A stretch of 64,000 nucleotides of DNA from Closterium sp. NIES-65 (Eukaryota > Streptophyta > Zygnematophyceae > Desmidiales > Closteriaceae): assembly GCA_948144175.1 (NCBI GenBank), contig CANXME010002135.1, forward strand, positions 248,001 through 312,000, read 5' to 3'. Under the pieces are notes generated by a model. That model was not told the origin of the DNA. It saw only the letters and a program-made list of their open reading frames with translations, and ran no database searches. Made by a program: the position numbers and the translations under genes. Below are positions 54,741-64,000 of this stretch, piece after piece; position 1 is the stretch's first letter, and each line of letters begins with the position of its first letter.

Positions 54741-56541
54741 CTACTCCGTAGTCGGCTTCACGGCTTCCTGCTCCTTTGTCGGCCGCTGCTCCTCGACCTG
54801 CTCCTCCCCTGTCGACGTCGACTGCAAACCCACGTCTACATGCCGCTCGTGACGTTGGCCACCGGCGATGCACTTGGCCGAAGGCGACGTCCCACTACTC
54901 CCCTCATCGCCGGAGGCCGACACCGAGGTCAGCCCATGCAGGTCGGCCACGAGGGGAGGGGCAGGGGTCGGAGGGGGAGGGGTAAGGGGGCGGACGTCCT
55001 CGACGTCCTCAGTAGCAAGCTCACTGACCTCGGTAAGCAGCGGCAGACTCGCCGACGAGGTGTTAGAGGGCGGGGTGGGCGACGAGCGGCCGGACACCGG
55101 CCCATGCTCCGTCCTCCACTCGGCCAGCGACATCTCCCCGTAGAATACCACGTCCGACGTGGTGACCACCCGGTCGGTGTCGACGTCGAGGAGCTCCCAG
55201 CCCTTGCTCGCCGTCGACACGCCAAGGTGCAGGCCCCATCTGGCCTTCGGCTGCAGCTTCCCACCACGCTGCTGCTCAGGGACAAAGAACTGCGCCATGC
55301 AGCCCCACACCCGCGCCAGCGGCAAGTCGGGCTTCTTCCCGGTCAGCAGCTGGTACGGCCTCGTCCCCGGCGGCAGCGCCGACCTCTCAAGGCAGTTGCG
55401 GACCCAGACGGCGTGCCGGAGAGCAAGGTGCCACCAGTGGTGCTGCACGCCCATGTGCAGCAGCATTGTCCGCACCGACTCCACCACCGTCCTCATCTCC
55501 CGCTCCGCCATGGCGTTCTGCTGCGGGGTGTATGGGCAGGTCAGGTCGTGGACGATCCCCTTGACGTTCACAACGTCGATGAACTGCTTCCCGAGGAACT
55601 CCCCTCCCCGGTCAGAGCGCAGCATCAACACCGACTTCTTCGTCTGCTGCTCAGCCACCGCCAGCCACTACACGAACACCGGCAACGCATCTGACTTCTT
55701 GGAGACCGGCTTCACCCACACGTAGCGGGTCTTACGGTCCTTCAGCAGCAAGAAGTACAGGCTGCCATCCTTGGCAGCCACGCGGAACAGCCCGCACAGG
55801 TCAATGTGCACGACGGCCAGCACGTCGTAGGCGTCGGAGCCTTGGTCGGGGAAGGTGTGCCGCCAGTTTCCCGCCGACGCACGAGACACACGGGGAGTCG
55901 GCGTCCGTCGCCGACTTGAGGTCCAGCCCAATGGCGACCTCGTTCTTCCCCGAGCTCCGTATGGTGTCCATGCCGACATGTGCAAGCCGCGCATGCATCC
56001 GGTCCGGCGTCGACTTCGTCTTCGAGACGATCGCCTGCAGAGCCACAACCTCCGTCGTGGGCGACGTCGACCTCGTTGAGCAGGGACGCAGGTCGGTGCA
56101 GAGGACACGCCCGGAGTACGTCGCCCGACCGAGCACCACTCCGGCTGTAGAGACGAGCATCATTCCCTCTCCGTCCTCCTGCAGCTTCACGCCGTGCTCC
56201 TTCAGCTGGCCGGATGACAGCAAGTTGGCCCACACACCCGGGACATACAGTACGTGGGGGATGAGTACCTGCTTCTCGGCCTCCCCTTGTAGGGTGACAG
56301 TGCCACGGCCCTGGACGTCCTGCAGCGCCCCATTGAAGCCGCGCACATGCTTGATGGCGCTGCTCGGCTGCAGGTCGACGAAGGCTTCCTTCGTCCCCAT
56401 CAGGTGGTGGGAGCAACCGCTGTCGAGCAGGACCACCGCCGGGCTCGCCTGCACAGCTGCTGCCACTGCCTGGAAGTCCTCTCCGGCCTCCGGCGCCAGC
56501 GAGACGGTCGGCTCCACGACGCCGACCAGCGAGCACAACAC
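54741..56541 (-). pseudogene. pol: Family J protease and integrase, reverse arm
   Basis: VVLLDSGCSHHLMGTKEAFV, HARLAHVGMDTIRSSGKNEV, LRSDRGGEFLGKQFIDVVN, PYTPQQNAMAEREMRTVVES, LPLARVWGCMAQFFVPEQQR, KGWELLDVDTDRVVTTSDVV and a Pro/Glu-rich tail (TGEEQVEEQRPTKEQEAVKP). The PQQN and DRGGEF motifs are integrase catalytic-core landmarks. No RT is seen. Confidence 0.75.
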
Positions 56542-56599
56542 CGTCTTGTCGTCCCGCGCCTTGCTGCCAGCTGGGGAGTCGGCGTCCTTCGCCGAAGTC

Positions 56600-57996
56600 G
56601 ACGTCTTGGTCGACTCCTTCTCCTTGCGCGCCCGGTTTCCTCCTCGACGAGGACGACGACTGCTCGACCTCCCGCGGCCGCCCTTGTCGCCGTCGTCGGA
56701 GTCACTGCGGTCGGGCCACTCGAAGGAGAGGTGATCGGGGCTGTGGCAGATCCAGCACTTCCGACGTCGACCTCCTCCTCCTCAACCGCCGTCCTTGGTC
56801 AAATTCTTCTCGACCTCCTTGGTCGACTTCCAGCCACCGCTCCCGCCACCACCAGACTTTCCGCGCTGTCCTGGTCGGCCTCCTTGCTTCGCCGGGGCGA
56901 CGAAGTTGGCCTGCACCAAGAGTTCCTGTGACCGCTCAGCCTCCTGCATCGCCTCGTCCTGCAGGATGTACGAGGTCAGGTTGTCCTCGTTGAGCGTCGC
57001 CCTCGTGCTCGGCGCCATAGACAGCCGCTTCAGGAGGTTATAGCTGCTAGAAAGTCCCTGCATGACATGGGTGATGTACGACGCCGTGGAGTACTACGCG
57101 CCGACCATCCTGATGGTGGCGAGAATTCGCCGTGCCCGGTTGCAGTAGTCACGCGCTGTCTCCTCGTCACCCATACGCAGGTGCGTCAGTTGTCCCTCCA
57201 GCTGGGCGATGAACAGGTCGTTGATGACCTGGTACGTCGACTCAATGAAGTGCCACGCCCGGTGGCCGGCGTCGATGTACTCCCGACACCACTTCAAGGC
57301 GATCTGCACGCCCGGCAAGCAGCACCGCAAGATGACCGCAAAGGTCAACAGCTCCACGGCGCGAAACTCTGCTCGTAAGTCGGCGTGATGCTCCTCCGGC
57401 GTCGCCACGGTCCCTCGGGCGAAGCCGATCAGCCTTGCCATCTCCATCTGGGGCTCGATAGCTTCCTTCCATGTGAGAATGTCTGGTCGACCAACGAGCG
57501 GCGGGGTGACCAAGATCCTGTCCGGCGTGAACTTGAAGTAGCCGTAGCTCGGTGCAATCCCGCCTGCCGTCACCTGGGTCGCCGACATCAGCGACAATCC
57601 GCTTCGTCGTCCTCCGACGTCGCCCTGCGAGGAGCCTGCAGCTGCCGACGAGTGCACCCCTCGCGCCTGAACGCCGCCGACTTCATCGGCGTGAATCACA
57701 CCTCTCTGCCTCGACGTGCATCCCGCATTGCTGCCGACTTGACCACCACCGGCGTTGACGCCCACGTCGACGCCGCCTTCGTTGTTCACCGGACGAGGAG
57801 AGGCAGGTCGAGACGGGTGCTCCGTCGCCCACATGGTGCAGAGTCCAGCCTCGACGACCGCCCAGGGCAAGTCGCCATACTCGTTGGCCTCGTGCTTCCT
57901 CCTCACGTTCTCCAACCGTGCCTCCAGGGTGTCCACCACCCCCGCGTCACCTACGGCTCCTACCATAGTGACTACAGCACAGTTGCCGGCCTGCAA
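56600..57996 (-). pseudogene. gag: Family J gag, reverse arm
   Basis: MQAGNCAVVTMVGAVGDAGV start near 57996, LEARLENVRRKHEANEYGDL, ILTWKEAIEPQMEMARLIGF, LKWCREYIDAGHRAWHFIES, LTHLRMGDEETARDYCNRAR and a basic Gly/Ser segment. About 90% similar in protein to the forward arm. Confidence 0.75.
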
Positions 57997-58071
57997 CTAC
58001 GAAATAGGTAAGTGGTGTCTACGTCGACCTGACTGAAAGGTAAGTCGTGTGCCGTCCACGCTCACCGCACC

Positions 58072-58206
58072 TGTCAGAATGAGAAACGAGAATGAGGAGT
58101 GACTAGCAGGAACAACAGTACAAATATGTCAAACCCTAATCTGGTGTACCCCTTATGGTGTGACCCACTACAGCCTAGAACCACACAAACATATAAATGT
58201 TTGACA
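58072..58206 (-). repeat. 3' LTR of Copia-7
   Basis: 135 bp. On the reverse strand TGTCAAACATTTATATG to GTTTCTCATTCTGACA. It contains CAAACCCTAATC (telobox-like, + strand). Followed on the right by the polypurine hairpin at 58207-58229. Confidence 0.85.
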
Positions 58207-58437
58207 CACCCCCATAGGCAAAGTGGGGGAGACATAGGGGTCACAAGACCAGTCAAGGCAAAACAAGGCAAACAAGCTCAGGGTGGATCTCGAGGATTCC
58301 ACACAAATTCCGAGCACAAGCAAGCGGTCACAAGACCAGTTCACATGCAGTTTTATAATAGAGCAAGAGGTACAATGATCACAACCTAACAAGGCAAACA
58401 TGCAGGTATATATACAATGATCAAAGTACAGGTAAAG
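58207..58437 (-). other. Polypurine tract and 3' untranslated region of Copia-7
   Basis: CACCCCCATAGGCAAAGTGG on the + strand is the reverse of the shared polypurine hairpin. Further on are the GGGTGGATC segment shared with other copies and a TATATATA run near 58408. Confidence 0.65.
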
Positions 58438-61400
58438 TCAAGAAGTAAGTAAGTGAGAAACAGTCGGCACAAGGCCTAGAAGAGTGCAAAAACGCTGATG
58501 GTCAACAGGTGGAAGCGCCTTGGTGAACACATCAGCAGTGTTGGCCTCAGTGGCCACGTAACGCAGAAGAAGCTGACCACGCTGCTGTAGCTCTCGAGCT
58601 AGAAAGTAACGCAGAGCAATGTGCTTCGTCCTGTGCTCCAGTCTGTGCTCCTGGCACAAGGCAATGGTTGCCTTGTTGTCGACGTACAGCACTGGAGGAG
58701 AACGAGGCTGCTCTCCAAGGTCAGTCAGCAGGTAGGTGAGCCAGCGAAGCTCCTGGGCAGCCATGGCCGTGGCGTAGATCTCAGCCTCACAGCTGGAGCT
58801 GAGAACAGAAGAAGATGAGTAGAACGCCAAGAGACAGAGCCAGAGCCAAGACTGAAGGTGTAACCCTGAGACGAACGCTGAGTAGCCTGGTCGTATGCCC
58901 AAGAAGCGTCTGAGTGCCCAGTGAGAACAGGCCGGTCTCGCCCTCCAAGCACTAGCCCCACGCCCGACGTACTGCACAAGTAGCGCAACACCCTCTTAGC
59001 TGCATCCATGTGCTCCTTCCGGTGACGGCCGGGAGCAACATAGCGTGCTAAGATGCTGAGAGGGTATGCTAGGTCAGGTCGAGTGCAGGTCATCAGGTAC
59101 ATGAGGCAGCCCACAAGCTCTGGATACGGACCACTCGACTCTACGGACTCATCCGAAGGCAGAGCTGAGAGCGAGTGACCCGTAGGCAGAGGAGTGGACT
59201 GAGGCGAGGAGTACGTGAAGCCGAAGCGCTGAAGGACCTGCTGCACCATGTGTGACTGAGTCAGGGTAATGGTGCGGCGTGCTCTGTCCCGGGTGATCCG
59301 CAAGCCAAGATAGCTTGTCAGTTCACCCAGGTCTGTGCACGTGTGTCTCTTCTGCAGCTCGGACTTCACGTGGGCGAGTGCGGCAGTGTCCGCAGTGGCA
59401 AAGACCAAGTCGTCGACGTACACGAGGATGTAGAACGGCGGCAGCGAGGTGTCGGTGCGCAGAAACAGCGACGGGTCAGCAGTAGAAGGAGCAAACCCAA
59501 GAGCCGCAAGTGTAGTCCTCAGTGTGTCGTGCCACTCACGCGGCGCCTGGCGGAGACCGTAGACTGGCCGCCGGAGGCTCCACTGGGTGCCAGGAGGGAA
59601 CGACCCAGTGAAGCCAGGTGGGCGGCGCAGCCAGATCTCCTCGTGCAGGCTGCCCTGCAAGAAAGCTGTGCTGAAGTCAAGAGAGTGGAGCTCGTAGTCA
59701 CGCTGAGCGGCGACGTGTAGCAGAACCCGAAGAGTGGTCATCTTCGGGGTCGGGGAGAAGGTCTGGAAGAAGTCAACTCCCTCTCGCTGACTGAAGTCTC
59801 GTGCAACGTAACGCGCCTTGAAGACAGGCGGAGAGCCTGGCGGCCGCTTCACCCTGAAAATCCACATGCCACTGACGATGTTCGCCCCAGGTGGGGGAAC
59901 GTCGTCGACGTAGGTGCCTGTGGACTTCCAGGAAGCCATCTCTGTGTCCATGGCTGACTGCCACTGAGAGGAGTAGGGACCGGCCATCGCCTCTGCGTAA
60001 GAGCGTGGGGTCGGGATGTCTGGTGCATCCGGGTCTCCCTCACGGGCAACAAGCATGGACACGAGATGGGGCAAAGCAGCGGCAAGGCAACCAAACTCCT
60101 CCTGCCTGTCCTCAAGGACGTCCGTGCCAAGAGCACACTCACCCCCGACGGACGGAGGACAGGCAGACTCAGACTCAGCAACAAGACTCGCTGCGTAGTC
60201 TAGACGACACGCAGCTGCAAAGTCGACAAGCTCAGTGACTAGGGCAGACGCAGCAGCGGACTCAAAGGAAGGGTCAGTGACAACCGTAGCCAGGAGACGT
60301 GTGACAGTAGGACTGGCAGCGCGAAGGGAGTCTGACTCCGGGTCAGCAAGAGCAGGAAGAGAGGACGCAGGAGGCGACGGGAGAGCAACACGTTGCGGAG
60401 TAGTGGATTGACGAAGCGCCATCCGGTGCGTGCCTGGGACAGCAGGAGGACGCTCACGCGGGACACGACTACCAGTGGTAGCAGCTCGAACAGGCAACGC
60501 TCGACGAGACGCAGGTGACACAGGACGTGACGCAGGCTCACGTCTCTCAGCAAGACCGTCAGTCGGACCAGTGTAAGGAGCAGGCACAGGGAGTGGGGAG
60601 GCAGGCGGTAACTGTGGCTGTGACTGGACAGACGGCGGACACTCTAAGGCGAGAGGAGAACAAGGAGGAGGAGGCTGACCAAGAACCTGCTGAAGGAGCG
60701 GAACGAAGTACGGTCGTGGCTGTGCAGCAGCTCTCGAACCAGCAGAGACACCAGCGGCAGCAGCAGCACCTCCAGAAGCAGCAGCACCTCTAGCACCAGG
60801 GTCCGCAGCACCTCCAGCAGCACCTCCAGCACCAGGGTCCGTAGCACCCACAGCAGCTCCAACGCCCGGGTCCTCAGTACTAGCAGCACCTCCAGCAGCA
60901 CCGCCAGCAGCAGCAGCACCTCCAGCAGCACCGCCAGCAGCAGCAGCACCTTCAGCACCAGGGTCCGTAGTACTCGCAGCAGCGTCAACTCCGGGGACCC
61001 CAGCACCAGCAGCTCCACTACGGAGACTGATGTGCCGAGCGTACCACTCTCGAAGGTGAGGGGAAGAGGGCGGCTCCCGCCGGGGTGGGGAAGCACGAGT
61101 ACCAACTCCAGCAGTACCACGAGCCCGAGACTCACCCCGCCGGAGGCTGCAGTACCGTGAGTACCACTCACGCAGCTGCTGCGAAGAGGGAGGTCCTCCA
61201 GGCGCCTCACAGTCAACTGCAACACCACCAGGCTCAGCACCCCCAGGCTCAGCAACTCCAGGCGCAGTACCCCTAGACTCAGCAACGCCAGGCTCAGTAC
61301 CCCAAAACCCAGCACCCCCAGGCTCAGCACCCCCAGGATCAGCACCCCCAGACTCAGCACCCCCAGGCTCCGCCCGCTCAGGCTCCGCACGCTCAGGCTC

Positions 61401-64000
61401 AGCACCTCCAGCAGGACGCGAGTCGACAGCTACCTCGGCAGGCTCAACCGGGTCTACGTGAGAGACACCTGAGGGAGCGGCACCCTGAGGGGGAAGGGGG
61501 TCTACCACTGCAGCACCTGGCGCGAGGAAGAGAGGCGGGGGAGGGAGCGGGGCAGTGCGGTAGGGGAAGAGGCGGTAGAAGGGCACGGACTCGTCAAAAG
61601 TGACGTCCTGAGAGGGGAAGACTCGGTGCGAGGCGGGGTGGTAAAACTGCCAGCCAGACGCATCCGGGACAAAGCCAAGAAAGACACAGGGAGCTGTGCG
61701 GGAGGAGAGCTTGTCCGCAGACGTGTCGCGAACAAAAGCCCGGGATCCCCAGACACGGAAGCGTGACGCATCGCCAACCTCCCCCGTCCACAGCACTGTG
61801 GGCGAGGTCTCCGGAGCGGAGACACGGGGCCAGAGGTTGAGCTGATGCGCAGCGTACCGGACCGCAAACGGCCACAGAAAGTGGGGGGCAGCCGCGTGGA
61901 CTAAGGAGGTACGAGCGACCTCCATGACCAAGCCAATGCGGCGCTCAGCAACCCCATTCTGCTGTGGAGAGGCCGGGAGCGTGAACGACTGGCGAATGCC
62001 ATGCTCGGCACAGTAGGCTGCCAAGAGGTCGGAGGAGAACTCGCCACCTCTGTCAGAGTGCAAGCGCAGAACAGGAAACTCCGAGCGAAAACGCTCTCGC
62101 ACCTGAAGACGTGCTCTGCTGATCCAGGGGATCAGAACATCAGGGACTTCACCCTTGGTGCGCAAGGGGAAGACCGTGGTGTAGCGCGAGTAGTCGTCAA
62201 CGACGATCAAGAAGTACCTCTCCTGGCCCTGACCACGGACGCGGGCTGGGCCCCACACGTCCATGTGGAGCGTCTGCAAAGGAGCAGTCGTCGGGGGGAA
62301 CGAGGAGGAGTGAGGGGCAGCGCGCTGCCGCCCCTCGACACAGGGAAGACAAGGAGGAGCAAGGGAGGGTGGGAGGGGAGGGAGTACCCGAGGAAGACCA
62401 GAGACAAGGTACCGGGCGTGCATGCCCCGAAGGCGCTGCACTGACGGGTGACCAAGTCGGTGGTGCCAGAGGACAGTCTTGTGCGCTAGAGAGCGACACG
62501 AGCAGGGGGCAGAGAGCTGACCTGACGCAGACGCAGACGCAGACGCCGCTACCTGAGGGGACTCAGTGGTCAGTGTGTACAGGTCCGACCCTGGCTGCCG
62601 AGTGAAGGTAGCCAGGTGACGGCCCGTCCGAGCACACGTGCAGTGTGTCACACGCTCGTAGGCAGGGGTGAACTGGTGAACACCCCCATCCTGAAGCGCA
62701 CAACCCGCCACCAAGTTCGTAGAGAACGAGGGGAGGTGGAGACCTGACAGTGTGCCCGACGGGACAGCAGGACAAGGAAGGAGGGTGGAGGAGGTCGCAA
62801 TGACCGGACCCCCAGAGGGGTCAGCGAGCGAGACAGCGACTGGTCGAGCAAGGGGCTCAAGAGCAGTGCGGTCACGAAAGAAACAGCGCGAAGCGCCTGA
62901 GTCTAGAGTGAAGGTGTGCAGTGCCTCAGTGGACTCAGTAGCACCTGGGGTGGCGGACACACACGCACCTAGAGCAGTAGCCTCACCAGTACCTGGGGCA
63001 GCAGACACGCAAGCACCTAGGGCGGTAGCCTCACTCGTGCGGATGCCTGGGTCAGGCGGAACACACAGGTACTGGTCCTCCTCTCCACTAATAGTCAATG
63101 CATACATTGCTTTGAGAATAACATCAAAATCAAGAGCATAGATATCGATATCCTTCTTGAGGAGATCAGCCCACTGAGGGAGCTCAGGAGCGTCAGGAAA
63201 CTGAGCACGCCAAGCGTCATCTAGGCGAGAGAAGCAGCGCTGCGAAGTGTGCGCCCTCCCGCACGTCTGTCCCTTGCGGCGACCAGTGCGGATGACGTAC
63301 GTGCAGCTAAGGCTACCCCCCCCACCCCCGTGCTGTAAGTACCACTCACGAAGCTCCTGGGAGGACTGAGGGTGCTGCGCACTCTGGCCAGTGCCAGAGC
63401 CTCCACAACCACCACCGCCGCCTCCACCACGACCACCACCGCCCCTGCCGCCGCCACGTCCACTGCCGCCACCACCACCGCCCCCACCGCGGCCACCGCT
63501 GCCGCCGCTGCCTCCACCACCCCCACCGCTGCCACTAGCCCCTCCAGCCCCGCCACCGCCCCCGCCGCTGCCACCACCCCCACCACCACCTCCCCCGCCG
63601 TCACCCCCACCGCCCTTGCCTCCCCTGCCCTTGCCGCTGCGGCGCCCACTGGGAGCGGACGCAGAGCCGACCTGCTCAGCACCAAGAAGGTCGACAGCAG
63701 TAGCAGAGGCGACAGAGGGGAGGAGGGGGGAGGGGGAACACCCCTCGAAGAAAGGGGTGCGGGGGTCGCCACGAGAGGCACCTACAGCTACAATACTCTT
63801 CTCAGCTGCAAGTAGTTCCTTCTCTAGGGCGGCAATGGTGAGCTCAGTGGGATAGCGAGCTAGGAAGTGGTCCCTGACTGTACGCAGAGTGTCAGGGAGG
63901 CGGGTGACTAGGTGGTAGAGAGTGAGCCAGAGCGGGGGAGGGTTGGAGGCAAGAAACTCAGCGGGCATGGCTGCACGGAAGCGGGCATCACTAGTACGGA
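58438..64000 (-). CDS. gag-pol: Copia-7 gag-pol (3' part of gag onward)
   Basis: From the window edge downward on the reverse strand: end of the capsid-like region (LASNPPPLWLTLYHLVTRLP), glycine-rich tract (about 63380-63640), LREWYLQHGGGGGS, zinc-knuckle-like CTYVIRTGRRKGQTC...H...C near 63230-63310, protease (FTLDSGASRCFFRD near 62890), GAG-pre-integrase (LWHHRLGHPSVQRLRG), integrase (HMDVWGPARV near 62260, PQQNGVAERRIG), a long Gly/Ala/Glu/Pro linker (about 60700-61450) with two LREWY motifs, RT (FKARYVARDFSQ, ILVYVDDLVFAT near 59410) and RNase H (HSDASWAYD, CEAEIY, RTKHIALRYFLAREL). Polyprotein for a virus-like particle; nearly whole. Confidence 0.85.

Larger units (their letters stand above)
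54619..58071 (-). mobile_element. Family J Ty1/copia element, reverse arm
   Basis: Mirror of the forward arm: positions 55580-58071 match 52143-54618 in inverted orientation, and 54619-55579 (about 960 bp) is the loop holding the later integrase part. It ends on the right exactly at the primer-site side of its LTR, where Copia-7 is inserted; its LTR probably continues beyond Copia-7, outside the window. A few breaks. Confidence 0.8.
58072..64000 (-). mobile_element. Copia-7, Ty1/copia element running off the window
   Basis: 3' LTR 58072-58206, polypurine hairpin, RNase H, RT, linker, integrase, protease and most of gag. The 5' end lies beyond 64000. The reading frame is open over more than 1,700 codons, with about one break, so it looks close to whole. 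Inserted into the reverse arm of family J beside its primer site; the left target flank is GCACC (58067-58071). Confidence 0.88.

Noticed and set aside
54840-55694. Forward-strand frame over the J loop
   Set aside because: Antisense to the integrase of the reverse J arm, which carries the recognisable motifs.

Overview
The window is retrotransposon sequence almost from end to end. I find no host gene, no rRNA gene and no complete tRNA gene. The elements are Ty1/copia-type: protease, integrase, reverse transcriptase and RNase H come in that order, with YVDD reverse transcriptases, 5-bp target-site duplications (TSDs) and mostly primer sites for initiator-Met tRNA. This fits a large, repeat-rich plant-lineage nuclear genome with high coding GC. 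A streptophyte alga or early land plant is my guess; the sequence alone does not fix the species. All elements are treated as fossils.

Layout. The oldest layer is family F, present as a forward arm (1-49, 3139-4257, 32812-33112, 34249-35053) and a reverse arm (35054-42324) that meet tail to tail near 35.05 kb. Inside the forward arm lie a partial Copia-1 (50-3138), Copia-2 (4258-32811) and a solo LTR (33113-34248). Copia-2 contains a small solo LTR (7445-7683) and the reverse-strand Copia-3 (8117-30798). Copia-3 in turn holds Copia-4 (12307-19268), an 829-bp solo LTR (19798-20626) and Copia-5 (21434-28765). The reverse F arm contains a small non-autonomous element M1 (37182-39881), whose own LTR is split by a sister element M2 (38432-39800). 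A 174-bp AT-rich stretch (42325-42498) may be the only non-element DNA. Then come Copia-6 (42567-49837), a third small element M3 (49979-51130) with short flanking repeats, a second tail-to-tail pair of family J (51211-58071), and Copia-7 (58072 to beyond the window end).

LTR comparison gives a coherent relative chronology. The two LTRs of Copia-4 are identical (132/132). Copia-5 and Copia-6 differ at 4 sites each, and their host Copia-3 at 6 of 129. M1 and M2 differ at 3 each. The LTRs are short, so these are coarse ages.

The most interesting signals are cis-acting RNA features shared by otherwise divergent families: (i) a short hairpin just after the primer site whose stem sequence changes while pairing is kept; (ii) a GGGCCCACC motif after it that is complementary to the anticodon arm of initiator-Met tRNA, a candidate second primer contact; (iii) a hairpin enclosing the polypurine tract that is also carried by the small M elements, which suggests that they borrow the machinery of the larger ones. 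Others are a Trp-Gly (WG/GW) rich segment in family F resembling Argonaute-binding hooks, a wide-spaced zinc-knuckle-like motif and a recurrent LREW[YF] peptide in Gag and Pol, and GC-rich minisatellite leaders specific to each family.
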